Part shown: piece by piece, positions 24,422 to 37,385 of the stretch
How the letters are laid out: each line of letters starts with the position of its first letter
Position numbering within the stretch: the first letter of the stretch is position 1
Origin: Paracoccaceae bacterium Fryx2
Lineage (GTDB): Bacteria; Pseudomonadota; Alphaproteobacteria; Rhodobacterales; Rhodobacteraceae
NCBI GenBank assembly: GCA_032334235.1
Contig: JAVSGI010000005.1
Location: forward strand, 930,001-994,000
Direction of reading: 5' to 3'
DNA length: 64,000 nt
Notes under the pieces: generated by a model
The model's input: the letters and a program-made list of their open reading frames with translations, nothing else
What the model was told of the DNA's origin: nothing
The model's database searches: none
Program-made: the position numbers and the translations under genes

Positions 24422-24446
24422 GTTTCCTCGATCTTCCAGGCTGCGG

Positions 24447-25856
<1,410 letters not shown>

Positions 25857-25916
25857 GTCGGGGACATTCCTTTTACTTGAGGATTGTGGTTGCGGGCAAC
25901 GGCGCCCGGCAATGGT

Positions 25917-26381
<465 letters not shown>

Positions 26382-26428
26382 CTAATGGCTGCATTACTGG
26401 GCGGCCTGTAAACGGATTGGGCGGCGAA

Positions 26429-27967
26429 ATGACCGAACTGCTGACTTCTGCCCAAATGCGCGCCGTCGAGGCCGCGGCGATCGCCACCGGCCGCGTCACC
26501 GGGCCGTCGCTGATGGAACGTGCGGGGGCGGGCGTGGTCGATGCGGTGCTGGCGAAATGGCCGGACCTCGCGGGGGGCCCGCAGCGCGCAGTGGTGCTGT
26601 GCGGGCCGGGCAACAACGGCGGCGACGGCTATGTGGTGGCGCGCCTGCTCGCGGCGCGCGGCTGGGCCGTGCAGGTGGTGGCGCCGACCCCGCCCGCCAC
26701 CCCGGACGCCCGCGCCATGGCCGCCCGCTGGACGGGCCCGCTGCCAGGCCCGGATGCCCCCGACCGGACCAGCCTCGCAGACCGCCCGCTGGTTGTAGAC
26801 GCGCTGTTCGGCACCGGCCTGTCGCGCCCGGTCGCCCCGGGGGTCTGGGGCCTGCTGGCGCTGGCACAGGGCTGCGGCTGCCGACTGGTGGCGGTCGACA
26901 TCCTGTCGGGCATCTGCGCCGATTCGGGCCGGGTGCTGGCGACGGGCGGCTACATCGACCGCGCCGCCGACCTGACGGTGACGTTTCAGCACATGAAACT
27001 CGGGCATGTGCTGGCCGATGGAGCGGGCCTGAGCGGGGCCATCGCAGTTGTGCCGCTGGGGCTTGACCGCGAAATCGAGACGCTGCTGCGCGCCGATGAT
27101 GGCCAGGCGGTGGCCGACCTCGCCACCCCGGCGACCGCCCTGCTGGGCAAGGAAGCGGGGCACAAGTACCGGCACGGCCATGCGCTGGTGCTGGCGGGCG
27201 GGGTCGGCCACGGCGGGGCGGCCCGGCTGGCGGCACGCGGCGCGCTGCGCATCGGCGCGGGCCTCGTGACACTGGCCTGCCCGCCCGCCGCGCTGCTCGA
27301 AAACGCGGGAAGACTCGATGCGGTGATACTGCGCAAACTGCCCGATGCGGCGGCGCTGACGGCCCTGCTGGCAGATGCCCGCATCACGGCCCTCTGCCTC
27401 GGCCCCGGGCTGGGGCTGGATCGCGCCCGCCGGATGGTGCCGGCAGCGTTGGCGGCGGGGCGGCCCTGCGTGCTCGACGCCGACGCGCTGTCCGCCTTCG
27501 CCGAAGATCCGGCGGCGTTGCTGGCGCGGCTCCACGATGGCTGCGTGCTGACCCCGCACGGCGGCGAGTTCGCCCGCCTGTTCCCCGACCTCGCCGGACG
27601 GCTCGACGCCCCTGCGTCGCATGGCCCCGCCTTCTCGAAACTCGATGCCGCACGGGCAGCCGCGGCCCGGGCCGGTTGCACCGTGCTGCTCAAGGGCGCC
27701 GACACCGTGATCGCCACCCCCGACGGCCGCGCCGCCGTCAGCGCCGCCTGCCGCGACCGCGCCGCCCCCTGGCTGGCCACGGCGGGTGCGGGCGACGTGC
27801 TGGCAGGCTTCCTCTGCGGCCTGCTCGCCCGCGGCCTGCCGCCGTTCCTCGCGGCGGAAACCGCAGCCTGGCTGCATGTCGAATGCGCCCGCACGTTCGG
27901 CCCCGGCCTGATCGCAGAAGACCTGCCCGAACACCTCCCCGCCGTGTTCCGCGCCCTCGCCCTCTGA
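26429..27967 (+). CDS. nnrD: Bifunctional NAD(P)H-hydrate epimerase and dehydratase
   Basis: Repairs hydrated NADH and NADPH. The 512-residue protein joins a YjeF N-terminal epimerase domain (about 1-205; VLCGPGNNGGDGYVVARLL, FGTGLSRP) to an ADP-dependent dehydratase of the ribokinase-like fold (about 225-505; KYRHGHALVLAGG, LTPHGGEFARLF, VLLKGADTVIATPDG and the anion-hole WLATAGAGDVLAGFL). The start at 26429 (MTELLTSAQMRAVE) fits the family. It is divergent from glnB, as in other Rhodobacteraceae. Confidence 0.95.
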   Translation: MTELLTSAQMRAVEAAAIATGRVTGPSLMERAGAGVVDAVLAKWPDLAGGPQRAVVLCGPGNNGGDGYVVARLLAARGWAVQVVAPTPPATPDARAMAARWTGPLPGPDAPDRTSLADRPLVVDALFGTGLSRPVAPGVWGLLALAQGCGCRLVAVDILSGICADSGRVLATGGYIDRAADLTVTFQHMKLGHVLADGAGLSGAIAVVPLGLDREIETLLRADDGQAVADLATPATALLGKEAGHKYRHGHALVLAGGVGHGGAARLAARGALRIGAGLVTLACPPAALLENAGRLDAVILRKLPDAAALTALLADARITALCLGPGLGLDRARRMVPAALAAGRPCVLDADALSAFAEDPAALLARLHDGCVLTPHGGEFARLFPDLAGRLDAPASHGPAFSKLDAARAAAARAGCTVLLKGADTVIATPDGRAAVSAACRDRAAPWLATAGAGDVLAGFLCGLLARGLPPFLAAETAAWLHVECARTFGPGLIAEDLPEHLPAVFRALAL

Positions 27968-27982
27968 TCCTGCAATTTCTCG

Positions 27983-28010
27983 TTGGCCCAAATACCCCCG
28001 CCGGAGGCTC
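27983..28010 (-). other. Recurrent 3'-end element, copy 1
   Basis: On the minus strand: GAGCCTCCGG, then CGGGGGTATTTGGGCC. It lies 15 bp past the nnrD stop, pointing back towards nnrD, with a palindromic hairpin pair (28050-28093) ahead of it in its own orientation. See the finding on this element. Confidence 0.7.
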
Positions 28011-28049
28011 CACCCTCGCCGCCTGAATCCCCGCCCAACGCGCGCGACC

Positions 28050-28093
28050 CAAAATTCTTCAAAGAATTTTGCAAAAGTCTTGCAAGACTTTTG
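28050..28093. repeat. AT-rich double hairpin (28.05 kb)
   Basis: First stem CAAAATTCTT with AAGAATTTTG around a two-base loop (28050-28071). Second: an unbroken 22-bp palindrome formed by CAAAAGTCTTG and CAAGACTTTTG (28072-28093). It lies between nnrD and the downstream EamA gene, both on the plus strand, and may terminate nnrD. Confidence 0.85.
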
Positions 28094-28242
28094 CCGCGCC
28101 CGACCGGCCATCCGCGGCCCGGCACCTGAAACCCGGCCTTGAACCTCCCCCCGTCCTGGCGCAGAACTGCGACAGAGCCGCGCGCGGCATACGGTCCGCA
28201 CGGCCCCGTCGGTCCGGGCGCCTTTCCACGGAGGTTCCCGGC

Positions 28243-29124
28243 ATGTCCCGGACGCAGACCCGAAGCCCGGCCAGCCGGGGCATCCTGCTGATGCTGGCCG
28301 CCGTCGCCCTGTTCACCGCGATGGACGCGCTGGCCAAGGGTCTGGTGGCCGACTATCCGACCCTGCAAGTCGTCTGGGCGCGCTACACCGGCCAGACGGT
28401 GATCGTGGCGCTGGTGCTGGGCCGCCGCCTGCCCGCCCTGCTGCGCACCCGCTATCCCGGCCTGCAGGCGTTCCGGTCCGCCTGCCAGTTCGGCGCGACG
28501 GCGCTGTTCTTCTTCAGCCTCGGCTTCATCGGCCTGGCCGAGGCCACCGCGCTGGTCGACATCAACCCGGTGCTGATCACGCTGGGGGCCGCGCTGTTTC
28601 TGGGCGAGAAACTCGGGCCGCGGCGGATCTTCGGGGTGGTGGCGGCGCTGGTCGGGGCGCTGATCGTGATCCGGCCGGGCCTCGGCGTCTTCACCCCGGC
28701 CGCGCTGCTGCCGCTGGGCTGTGCGGTGTGCTACGCCGGATACGCCATCGCCACCCGCCATGTCGGGCGGGATGAAAGCGCCTGGACCTCGCTGGTCTAT
28801 GCCGCACTTCTGGGCACTGTGGTGACCTCGCTCGCCATGCCCGCGATCTGGGAACCAGTCGCCGCGCGGCATCTGCCGGCCTTTCTGGCCCTTGGCCTGC
28901 TGGGGGCGGCGGCGCAGTTCTGCCTGATCCGCGCCTTCACACTGGCCGAGGCGTCGGCGGTGGCGCCCTTCGGTTATGTCGGGCTGATCTTCGCCACCTT
29001 CTGGGGCATCGTGCTTTTCGACGAATACCCCGACCTCTGGACCATTGTCGGCGCACTTGTGATCGTGGCGGCCGGACTTTATGTCTGGCACCGCGAGACG
29101 CGGGCATCCCGCAACACGGCGTGA
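28243..29124 (+). CDS. EamA/DMT-family transporter
   Basis: 293-residue inner-membrane protein with ten predicted segments arranged as two EamA repeats, for example GILLMLAAVALFTAMDALAK at the start and PFGYVGLIFATFWGIVLFDE in the second half. Members export metabolites or are transporters of unknown substrate. The ATG at 28243 has ACGGAGG nine bases upstream. An acyltransferase gene follows after 11 bp, so the two probably share a transcript. The substrate is not predictable. Confidence 0.88.
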   Translation: MSRTQTRSPASRGILLMLAAVALFTAMDALAKGLVADYPTLQVVWARYTGQTVIVALVLGRRLPALLRTRYPGLQAFRSACQFGATALFFFSLGFIGLAEATALVDINPVLITLGAALFLGEKLGPRRIFGVVAALVGALIVIRPGLGVFTPAALLPLGCAVCYAGYAIATRHVGRDESAWTSLVYAALLGTVVTSLAMPAIWEPVAARHLPAFLALGLLGAAAQFCLIRAFTLAEASAVAPFGYVGLIFATFWGIVLFDEYPDLWTIVGALVIVAAGLYVWHRETRASRNTA

Positions 29125-29135
29125 GGCAGGAACCG

Positions 29136-30008
29136 ATGCGGGACGGCCCGACAGACAGGCTGCGCGCCTGGACGTGGAACCTCGCCATGAGGGGGCTGAT
29201 CGGCGGGCTGCTGCTGCTGCCCTATGCCTGGCGGGTGCCGCTCTGCGGCTGGGTGATGGCCTGGATCATCGCGCCGCTGGCGGGCTACCGCGCCCGGGTG
29301 CGCGACAACCTCGCGCTGATCCTGCCCGACCTGCCCGCGTCAGAGGTCCGTCGCCTGATGCGCGCCGTGCCCGACAACGCCGGGCGCACGGTGATCGAGA
29401 TCTATTCCGGGCCCGAATTCGTCGCCCGCGCCACCCGCACCCCGCCGCACGGCCCTGGGCTGGCGGCGCTGGACCGCGCCCATGCCGAAGGCCGCCCGGT
29501 GATCCTGATCACCGGCCATTTCGGCAATTACGACGCGAGCCGCGCCGCGCTGATCGCCCGCGGCTTCCGGGTCGGCGCGCTCTACCGCCCGATGAACAAC
29601 CGCCATTTCAACGAGCACTACGTCCGCGCCATCACCCGGATCGGCGCGCCGGTGTTTCCGCGCGGCAAGCGGGGCCTCGGCCAGATGCTGCGCTTCCTGC
29701 GCGGCGGCGGCATGTTGGGCCTGCTGATCGACCTGCACATGCGCGGCGGCGCGCGGCTGCAGTTCTTCGGCCATGACGCGATGACCTCGGTCGCGGCGGC
29801 GGAAATGGCGCTGAAATACGATGCCCTGCTGGTGCCGACCTACGCGGTGCGCGCCGAAAACGGCCTCGATTTCGACGTGCGGGTAGAAGCGCCGATCCCG
29901 CAGGGCACGCCCGAGGCGATGACCCAGGCCCTGAACGATTCGCTGGAGGCGCTGGTGCAGCAGCATCTGGACCAGTGGTTCTGGATTCACCGGCGCTGGA
30001 AGGCGTAG
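29136..30008 (+). CDS. LpxL/HtrB-type lipid A acyltransferase
   Basis: 290-residue membrane-associated acyltransferase of the late lipid A (LpxL/LpxM/HtrB) family, which adds a secondary acyl chain to Kdo-lipid A or related lipids. The catalytic HX4D motif is HFGNYD in ITGHFGNYDASRAAL near residue 130; further features are YRPMNNRHFN and LLIDLHMRGGARLQFFGH. The ATG at 29136 is chosen, with GGCAGGA upstream; a GTG at 29121 overlapping the previous stop is an alternative. The protein ends QWFWIHRRWKA, typical of the family. Confidence 0.88.
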   Translation: MRDGPTDRLRAWTWNLAMRGLIGGLLLLPYAWRVPLCGWVMAWIIAPLAGYRARVRDNLALILPDLPASEVRRLMRAVPDNAGRTVIEIYSGPEFVARATRTPPHGPGLAALDRAHAEGRPVILITGHFGNYDASRAALIARGFRVGALYRPMNNRHFNEHYVRAITRIGAPVFPRGKRGLGQMLRFLRGGGMLGLLIDLHMRGGARLQFFGHDAMTSVAAAEMALKYDALLVPTYAVRAENGLDFDVRVEAPIPQGTPEAMTQALNDSLEALVQQHLDQWFWIHRRWKA

Positions 30009-30016
30009 GGGCGGCT

Positions 30017-30122
30017 CTGCAAGGCACGGAGGCGCTGCAAGGCACGGAGGCGCTGCAAGGCACGGAGGCGCTGCAAGGCACGGAGGCGCTGCAAGGCACG
30101 GAGGCGCTGCAAGGCACGGGGG
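30017..30122. repeat. 18-bp tandem repeat
   Basis: Five identical units CTGCAAGGCACGGAGGCG start at 30017, 30035, 30053, 30071 and 30089, followed by a partial sixth (to about 30122). The array begins 8 bp after the acyltransferase stop and ends 23 bp before the convergent DUF1223 stop. The period is a multiple of three, so all frames stay open, but no start or ribosome site supports translation. Confidence 0.95.
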
Positions 30123-30144
30123 TAGGCGACAGAAGGCGTAAGCC

Positions 30145-30849
30145 TCAGTCCAGCCGCGCCGCCGCCAGGATCTCGGCCGGACCTTCGGCCTGCAGGATCA
30201 CCACGACCGGCTCGGCCCCGGCGGCCTCGGTCTCGATCTCCAGCGGGCTAGTGCCCGCCCACTGCGCCAGGGGCTGCCAGCTGGTCACGATGTTGTGGTA
30301 ATCCACGGTGCGCCCGGCATTCTCGCCCCGCTCGATCGTCACGGTCTGCGACGGGCGATAGCGCACCAGCTGCACCCGCGCCGCATGGGTCAGCGGCGGC
30401 ACCGCCTCGGCGCGGATGATCAGCCGTTCGCCCTTGCGCTCCAGCCACAGCCGCACGCGCGGCGCCTTGCCCAGATGCGCCGCGATCAGCCGTTCCACCT
30501 CGGCCGGGCGGTGGCCCTCGACCCGGTCCAGCCCGGCCACGATCAGCTGCGGGGTATAGATGGTGCGGCTGCCCGCCGCCCGGGCATAGGCCTTCTGGCG
30601 GTCGGTGAAGCGGGCCTGCGCGAAAGCGTCCGGCCAGCCGATGTAATCCCAGTAATCGACATGCAGCGACAGCGGAATCACCTGGCGGTTCTTGATCAGC
30701 GTTTCCAGATATTCGTCAGCCGGCGGGCAGGACGAACAACCCTGCGAGGTGTAAAGCTCGACCACCACCACCGGTTCCGAGGATTGCGCGAACGCTGTTC
30801 CGCAAAGGGCAAGCCACAGCCCGCATGCGGCGCTGATGATATGTCGCAT
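30145..30849 (-). CDS. DUF1223 thioredoxin-like secreted protein
   Basis: 234-residue protein with a signal peptide (MRHIISAACGLWLALCGTAFA) and a DUF1223 domain. A thioredoxin-like CxxC motif, ELYTSQGCSSCPPADEYL, sits near residue 35, followed by PLSLHVDYWDYIGWPDAFA and IYTPQLIVAG. Such proteins are periplasmic and may act in thiol redox, but no partner is known to me. The start at 30849 precedes the signal peptide; the longer upstream frame has no likeness. It is convergent with the acyltransferase gene and divergent from acnA. Confidence 0.88.
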   Translation of the reverse strand: MRHIISAACGLWLALCGTAFAQSSEPVVVVELYTSQGCSSCPPADEYLETLIKNRQVIPLSLHVDYWDYIGWPDAFAQARFTDRQKAYARAAGSRTIYTPQLIVAGLDRVEGHRPAEVERLIAAHLGKAPRVRLWLERKGERLIIRAEAVPPLTHAARVQLVRYRPSQTVTIERGENAGRTVDYHNIVTSWQPLAQWAGTSPLEIETEAAGAEPVVVILQAEGPAEILAAARLD

Positions 30850-30997
30850 GATCCGGATTCCACTCCCCAATGTGTTCACCGCTTCTAGCGCCGCAACCCA
30901 CCCGCTGCCAATCAAGGTTTTGCGAGGGATGTCCCTTGCACCACGATCCCATTGCGGGCAAACCGCCGCAGGGCTGCCTGAAACTTGGTCTGGATTT

Positions 30998-31019
30998 TTG
31001 GCATACTATGGTATACAAG
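30998..31019. promoter_or_regulatory. Possible operator upstream of acnA
   Basis: Imperfect inverted repeat TTGGCATAC-TATG-GTATACAAG, containing TGGTATACAA, which resembles operators of GntR/FadR-type regulators. It lies about 130 bp before the acnA start in the divergent region with the DUF1223 gene (30850-31146). The 300-bp gap holds nothing else I can name; TTGACC at 31082 could be part of a promoter, but no good -10 is seen. Confidence 0.4.
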
Positions 31020-31146
31020 CCGGACAGCCCGCCTGCCCGCCCCCCTTCCGGGGACAAAATCCGCGCCGGGAGCCTTTTTGCTTGACCCGCCCTTCCGCCC
31101 GATATGCCATTGCCAGAACTGACCCGAGCCAGCCCAGGAGGCCCGC

Positions 31147-33912
<2,766 letters not shown>

Positions 33913-33971
33913 CTGTCGCCAATGCCAGGAGCCCCGGCCGACATGCCGGGGCCGACGGCCGGGCCGGGAGC

Positions 33972-34016
33972 CAAAATTCTTGCAAGAATTTTGCAAAAGT
34001 TTTGGGAAAACTTTTG
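33972..34016. repeat. AT-rich double hairpin (33.97 kb)
   Basis: A 22-bp unbroken palindrome (CAAAATTCTTG then CAAGAATTTTG, 33972-33993) is followed by a stem CAAAAGTTTT with AAAACTTTTG around GGG (33994-34016). It lies 60 bp after the acnA stop and probably terminates acnA. Same family as 28050-28093 and 36972-37018. Confidence 0.85.
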
Positions 34017-34069
34017 GCGCCCGGCCCCGCCGCTGCACCCGACCTGCCCGCCGCCTGCGACCAGCCGGG

Positions 34070-34117
34070 CCGCCGGAGCCTCCGGCGGGGATATTTGAGA
34101 AAAGAAGAAGAAGAAGG
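34070..34117 (+). other. Recurrent 3'-end element, copy 2
   Basis: GCCGGAGCCTCCGGC hairpin, then GGGGATATTTGAG, then an AAAGAAGAAG tail. It ends directly before the ccmG stop (34120) on the opposite strand; read in the ccmG sense, the stop codon is followed by a CTTCTTCTT tract and then CAAATATCCCC. Confidence 0.75.
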
Positions 34118-34119
34118 GA

Positions 34120-34653
34120 TCAGTCCGGCTTCTGTCCTGCCAGTGCGGGGCGGATGGTATCTTCCAGCGCCCGCGCCGAGATCGGCCCCGCAAAGCGCAG
34201 CACGATCGTGCCGTCTTCGTCGATGACGTAGGTTTCCGGCACGCCGTAAACGCCCCAGTCCAGCGCCATCCGCCCCGAGGCATCGGCCCCCATCGCGGCA
34301 TAGGGGTTGCCCAGCTCGCTCAGGAACCCGAGCGCGTTTTCCGGTCTGTCCTTGTAGTTCACACCCAGAATGGTCACGCCTTCCGCCGCGAGCTTCTCGA
34401 GCATCGGGTGTTCGGCGCGGCAGGGCGCGCACCAACTGGCCCAGTAGTTCACCAGCTTCATGCCCGGCGCGCGCAGGGTCTCGTCGCTGAAAGGCTGGCC
34501 GTCGCCCAGCGGCGTCAGCTGCACGGCCGGCGCGGGCTTGCCGGTCAGCGCCGAAGGCAGCCCGTCGGGGTCATCTCGCGCCATGCCGAGCCAGAACATC
34601 GCGGCCAGCCCGGCGAACAGCACCGGCGGCAGGATCATCAGCGCCTTAGCCAT
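34120..34653 (-). CDS. ccmG: Thiol:disulfide oxidoreductase CcmG/DsbE
   Basis: Membrane-anchored periplasmic thioredoxin that reduces apocytochrome c before heme attachment. The 177-residue protein has one N-terminal membrane anchor (MILPPVLFAGLAAMFWLGMA) and the redox motif YWASWCAPCRAEHP near residue 70, plus the CcmG-typical GVYGVPETYVID. The ATG at 34653 overlaps the ccmD stop. It is the last gene of ccmA-ccmB-ccmC-ccmD-ccmG. Confidence 0.95.
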   Translation of the reverse strand: MAKALMILPPVLFAGLAAMFWLGMARDDPDGLPSALTGKPAPAVQLTPLGDGQPFSDETLRAPGMKLVNYWASWCAPCRAEHPMLEKLAAEGVTILGVNYKDRPENALGFLSELGNPYAAMGADASGRMALDWGVYGVPETYVIDEDGTIVLRFAGPISARALEDTIRPALAGQKPD

Positions 34654-34807
34654 CGTGCCGCCCCTGCCGTTCTTCCACATCGCGCAACGCGCGCCGCATC
34701 CGCGCCGCCCGCCACAGGCTGAGCACCACCAATGCAAGGATCAGCGCGATCGACGCCGCATAGGACATCAGAACCGCGCCCGCGTATTTGCCGAGTTCGG
34801 GCATCAT
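34646..34807 (-). CDS. ccmD: Heme exporter protein CcmD
   Basis: Tiny 53-residue membrane protein that helps release holo-CcmE from the CcmABC complex. It starts MMPELGKYAGAVLMSYAAS, has one membrane segment (IALILALVVLSLW) and a basic, Arg-rich cytoplasmic tail (RAARMRRALRDVEERQGRHDG), the CcmD pattern. The start overlaps the ccmC stop (ATGATG, so 34807 or 34804) and its stop overlaps the ccmG ATG. Position and features together make the call. Confidence 0.9.
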   Translation of the reverse strand: MMPELGKYAGAVLMSYAASIALILALVVLSLWRAARMRRALRDVEERQGRHDG

Positions 34808-35532
34808 GCCACCCTCTCGCGCGCCAGCAGGGCAGCCAGTCGGCGGGCGCGGATCTCGGTCCGGGTGCGCAGCAGCACCAGCGTGACAAACAGCAGAACA
34901 AAGCCCGCGATGCAGACCAGCAGCGGGAAATAGAACACGTCCGCCACGTTTTCTTCCTTGTCCAGCGACAGCGACGCGCCCTGGTGCAGCCCCTGGTTCC
35001 AGAAATTCACCGCATAGCGGCTAAGCACCGCAAACACCGACCCCACGATGCACAGCACGCTGGTCAGGTCGGCCGCAGCATCGGGATCGTCGATCGCCTC
35101 CCACAGCGCGATGTAGCCGAGGTAGAACAGGAACAGGATCAGGAACGAGGTCAGACGCGGATCCCAAGCCCACCAGGTGCCCCACATCGGCTGCCCCCAG
35201 ATCGCCCCGGTCACCAGCGCGATCAGCGTGAACGTGATCCCGACCGGCGCCGCGGCCTTGGCCGCCAGCGCCGAAACGTGGTGCCTGCGCACCAGCCAGA
35301 TCAGCGACGCCACCAGCATCATCAGCCAGGCATTGATCGCCATCAGCGCGGCGGGAACGTGCAGGTAGATGATCTTGACGGTAGAGCCCTGCTTGTAGTC
35401 ATCGGGCGTGAAGAAGAAGCCCCAGACCAGCCCGCCCACCAGCGCCAGCGCCGCAAGCCCCGTCACCCAGGGCAGAACCCAGGCCGAAGTCTGCATGAAT
35501 CTTTTCGGATTGGCATATTCCCAGATCGACAT
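34804..35532 (-). CDS. ccmC: Heme exporter membrane protein CcmC
   Basis: 242-residue, six-segment inner-membrane protein that loads heme onto CcmE. The tryptophan-rich heme-handling motif is GTWWAWDPRLTSFLILFL, with conserved His in IIYLHVPAALMAIN and in the loop NFWNQGLHQGASL. Length is typical. It follows ccmB by 63 bp and is coupled to ccmD by an overlap. Confidence 0.96.
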   Translation of the reverse strand: MSIWEYANPKRFMQTSAWVLPWVTGLAALALVGGLVWGFFFTPDDYKQGSTVKIIYLHVPAALMAINAWLMMLVASLIWLVRRHHVSALAAKAAAPVGITFTLIALVTGAIWGQPMWGTWWAWDPRLTSFLILFLFYLGYIALWEAIDDPDAAADLTSVLCIVGSVFAVLSRYAVNFWNQGLHQGASLSLDKEENVADVFYFPLLVCIAGFVLLFVTLVLLRTRTEIRARRLAALLARERVA

Positions 35533-35595
35533 GGCGGAGCCTTACGTCCTCTCTGTTCCTGTCTCAAGTCAATATCATGTCAACCGGCGCACCGC

Positions 35596-36252
35596 TCAGC
35601 GCAGATTGACGCGGAGAGCCAGCGCCGAGGCGAAAGGCAGCAGCGCCGCCGCCCCCGCCGTGATGCCGGCCAGCATCAGAAGCGGCGTTCCGGTGTCCAT
35701 TCCGGCCGCACCCCGCTTCACCACCTCGGCCCCGAACACCAGGGTCGGCACATAGAGCGGCAGCACCAGCAGGCTCAGCAGCAACCCGCCGCGCTTCAAC
35801 CCCACCGTCAGCGCCGCCCCGAAGGCGCCGATCACCGACAGCGCCGGGGTTCCCAGCAGCAGCGAGGCCACCAGCCACGGATACCCCGCCGCGGGCAGGT
35901 TCAGCAGCACCCCCAGCACCGGCGCGGCCAGCGTCAGCGGCAGGCCGGTCACCGCCCAATGGGCCAGCGCCTTGACCGCCACCGCCCCTTCCAGCGGCAA
36001 GGGCGCCGTGGCCAGCAGGTCGAGCGAGCCATCCTCGTAATCCAGCGCGAAGATGCGGTCGAGCGACAGAAGGCACGCCAGCAGCGCGCCGACCCACAGG
36101 ATGCCGGGCGCGATCAGCGCCAGCGTGTCGCCCTCGGGGCCGACCCCGAGCGGCACCAGCACCGCCACCAGCAGAAAGAATGCAAGGCCAAGGCCGAAGC
36201 CGCCCCCCGCCCGCATCGCCAGCCTCAGGTCGCGGATCAGCAGCGCGATCAT
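35596..36252 (-). CDS. ccmB: Heme exporter membrane protein CcmB
   Basis: 218-residue, six-segment permease part of the CcmAB ABC complex needed to free holo-CcmE. It starts [18 protein letters not shown] and carries the family stretches [19 protein letters not shown] and ALFGA-like LVFGAEVV near the C-terminus. Its start overlaps the ccmA stop by four bases, so translation is probably coupled. Confidence 0.95.
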   Translation of the reverse strand: MIALLIRDLRLAMRAGGGFGLGLAFFLLVAVLVPLGVGPEGDTLALIAPGILWVGALLACLLSLDRIFALDYEDGSLDLLATAPLPLEGAVAVKALAHWAVTGLPLTLAAPVLGVLLNLPAAGYPWLVASLLLGTPALSVIGAFGAALTVGLKRGGLLLSLLVLPLYVPTLVFGAEVVKRGAAGMDTGTPLLMLAGITAGAAALLPFASALALRVNLR

Positions 36253-36890
36253 GAGAAACTCCCGCCGAACGGGTCGTCGAACGCGGTGCCCCGGCCACCC
36301 TGCGCCGGGCTTGCCGCGCGGAAGGGCGCGAGGTCCAGCACCGCCGCCTCCTCCAGCCCGAGGTCGATGTGGCTGGCAATCAGCGCCGCGCCGCCGCCCG
36401 CCAGATGCGCGCGCACCACGCCCGCGAACAGCGCGACCGAAGCCGCATCCAGCGATACGGTCGGCTCGTCCAGCACCCAGATCGGCCGGCCCGTGACCAG
36501 CAGCCGCGCCAGTCCCAGCCGCCGTTTCTGCCCGGCCGACAGGTTGGCCGCCATGCGGTCGCGCAAACCGGCCAGGTTCATCTGCTCCAGCGCCGGGCGC
36601 ACCAGCGCCGTGCCATAGATCGCCGCCCAGAAGGCCAGATTTTCCGTCACCGTCAGCGTGGCCTTCAGCCCGTCGGCATGGGCGGCATAGGCCATGCTTT
36701 CGGGCGGAGCCGACACCGTGCCTGCCATGGCCGGCTGCAGGCCCGCAAGGGTGCGCAGCAGGGTGGTCTTGCCGATGCCGTTCGGGCCGCGCAGCACCAG
36801 CGCACGCCCGCCGGCCAGCCGGAAGCTCACGCCTTCCAGCACGCGCAGCCCGCCACGGGCACAGGCAAGATCGGTGACGCTCAGTTCCAT
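36249..36890 (-). CDS. ccmA: Heme exporter ATP-binding protein CcmA
   Basis: 213-residue ABC ATPase of the cytochrome c maturation system. Walker A is [18 protein letters not shown] near residue 36, the ABC signature is [16 protein letters not shown] and Walker B is [12 protein letters not shown]. It heads the ccmABCDG run; a double hairpin lies between it and the upstream gene at 37023, so ccm transcription may start in the 130-bp gap or read through from sec. Confidence 0.95.
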   Translation of the reverse strand: MELSVTDLACARGGLRVLEGVSFRLAGGRALVLRGPNGIGKTTLLRTLAGLQPAMAGTVSAPPESMAYAAHADGLKATLTVTENLAFWAAIYGTALVRPALEQMNLAGLRDRMAANLSAGQKRRLGLARLLVTGRPIWVLDEPTVSLDAASVALFAGVVRAHLAGGGAALIASHIDLGLEEAAVLDLAPFRAASPAQGGRGTAFDDPFGGSFS

Positions 36891-36971
36891 GGCGGCATGG
36901 TTAGCTCATGCCACGACATGCGAAAAGCGAAACCGGCCGAAGGTCGATCCCGCCGAAACGGCCGGGTGAGT

Positions 36972-37018
36972 CAAAATTCTTCACAAGAATTTTGCAAAAG
37001 TTTTCAGGAAAACTTTTG
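36972..37018. repeat. AT-rich double hairpin (36.97 kb)
   Basis: Stem CAAAATTCTT with AAGAATTTTG around CAC (36972-36994), then CAAAAGTTTT with AAAACTTTTG around CAGG (36995-37018). It starts five bases beyond the stop at 37023 of the Mth938-like gene and 80 bp before ccmA on the minus strand, so it could end or attenuate sec-operon transcription before ccm. Confidence 0.85.
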
Positions 37019-37022
37019 GCTC

Positions 37023-37382
37023 TCACCCTTCGACCGGCAGCAACGCCGCAGCGATCCGCCGCCCTTCCGACAAAAGCACGTTGTAGGTCCGGCAGGCGGC
37101 GGGCGAATTCATCACCTCGACCCCTATTCCGGCCGCTTCCAGCGTGGCGCGGAACCCCTGCGGCGCGTGGGCGATCTCGCCGCCCATGCCGACGAACAGC
37201 ACGTCGATCCGCCCCTGCAGCGCCATCGGCCCCGCCGTGTCCTCGAACCCGCCCCAGGCCCCCGCCCCCCAGGGCGTCACCAGCACCGGCCCGCGCAGCA
37301 CCTGCCCCGCGATGCGGAAAAACCCGGGGCCATAGCTGTCGATCGGGCGGGCCTCGTCATAGGTGATCTCGGTCAGGTGCAT
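37023..37382 (-). CDS. Mth938-like (NDUFAF3-type) domain protein
   Basis: 119-residue cytoplasmic protein of the Mth938/DUF498 group, whose mitochondrial relative NDUFAF3 assists complex I assembly. Visible features are ITYDEARPIDSYGPGFFRIAG, ALQGRIDVLFVGMGGEIAH and MNSPAACRTYNVLLSEGRR. It begins three bases after secF ends and is commonly found next to secF in alphaproteobacteria; its bacterial function is unknown. Confidence 0.88.
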   Translation of the reverse strand: MHLTEITYDEARPIDSYGPGFFRIAGQVLRGPVLVTPWGAGAWGGFEDTAGPMALQGRIDVLFVGMGGEIAHAPQGFRATLEAAGIGVEVMNSPAACRTYNVLLSEGRRIAAALLPVEG

Positions 37383-37385
37383 GGC

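Noticed and set aside
30017-30122. Possible repeat peptide (LQGTEA on plus, PCSASV on minus) from the 18-bp array
   Set aside because: No start codon with a ribosome site; the frames are open only because the period is a multiple of three.
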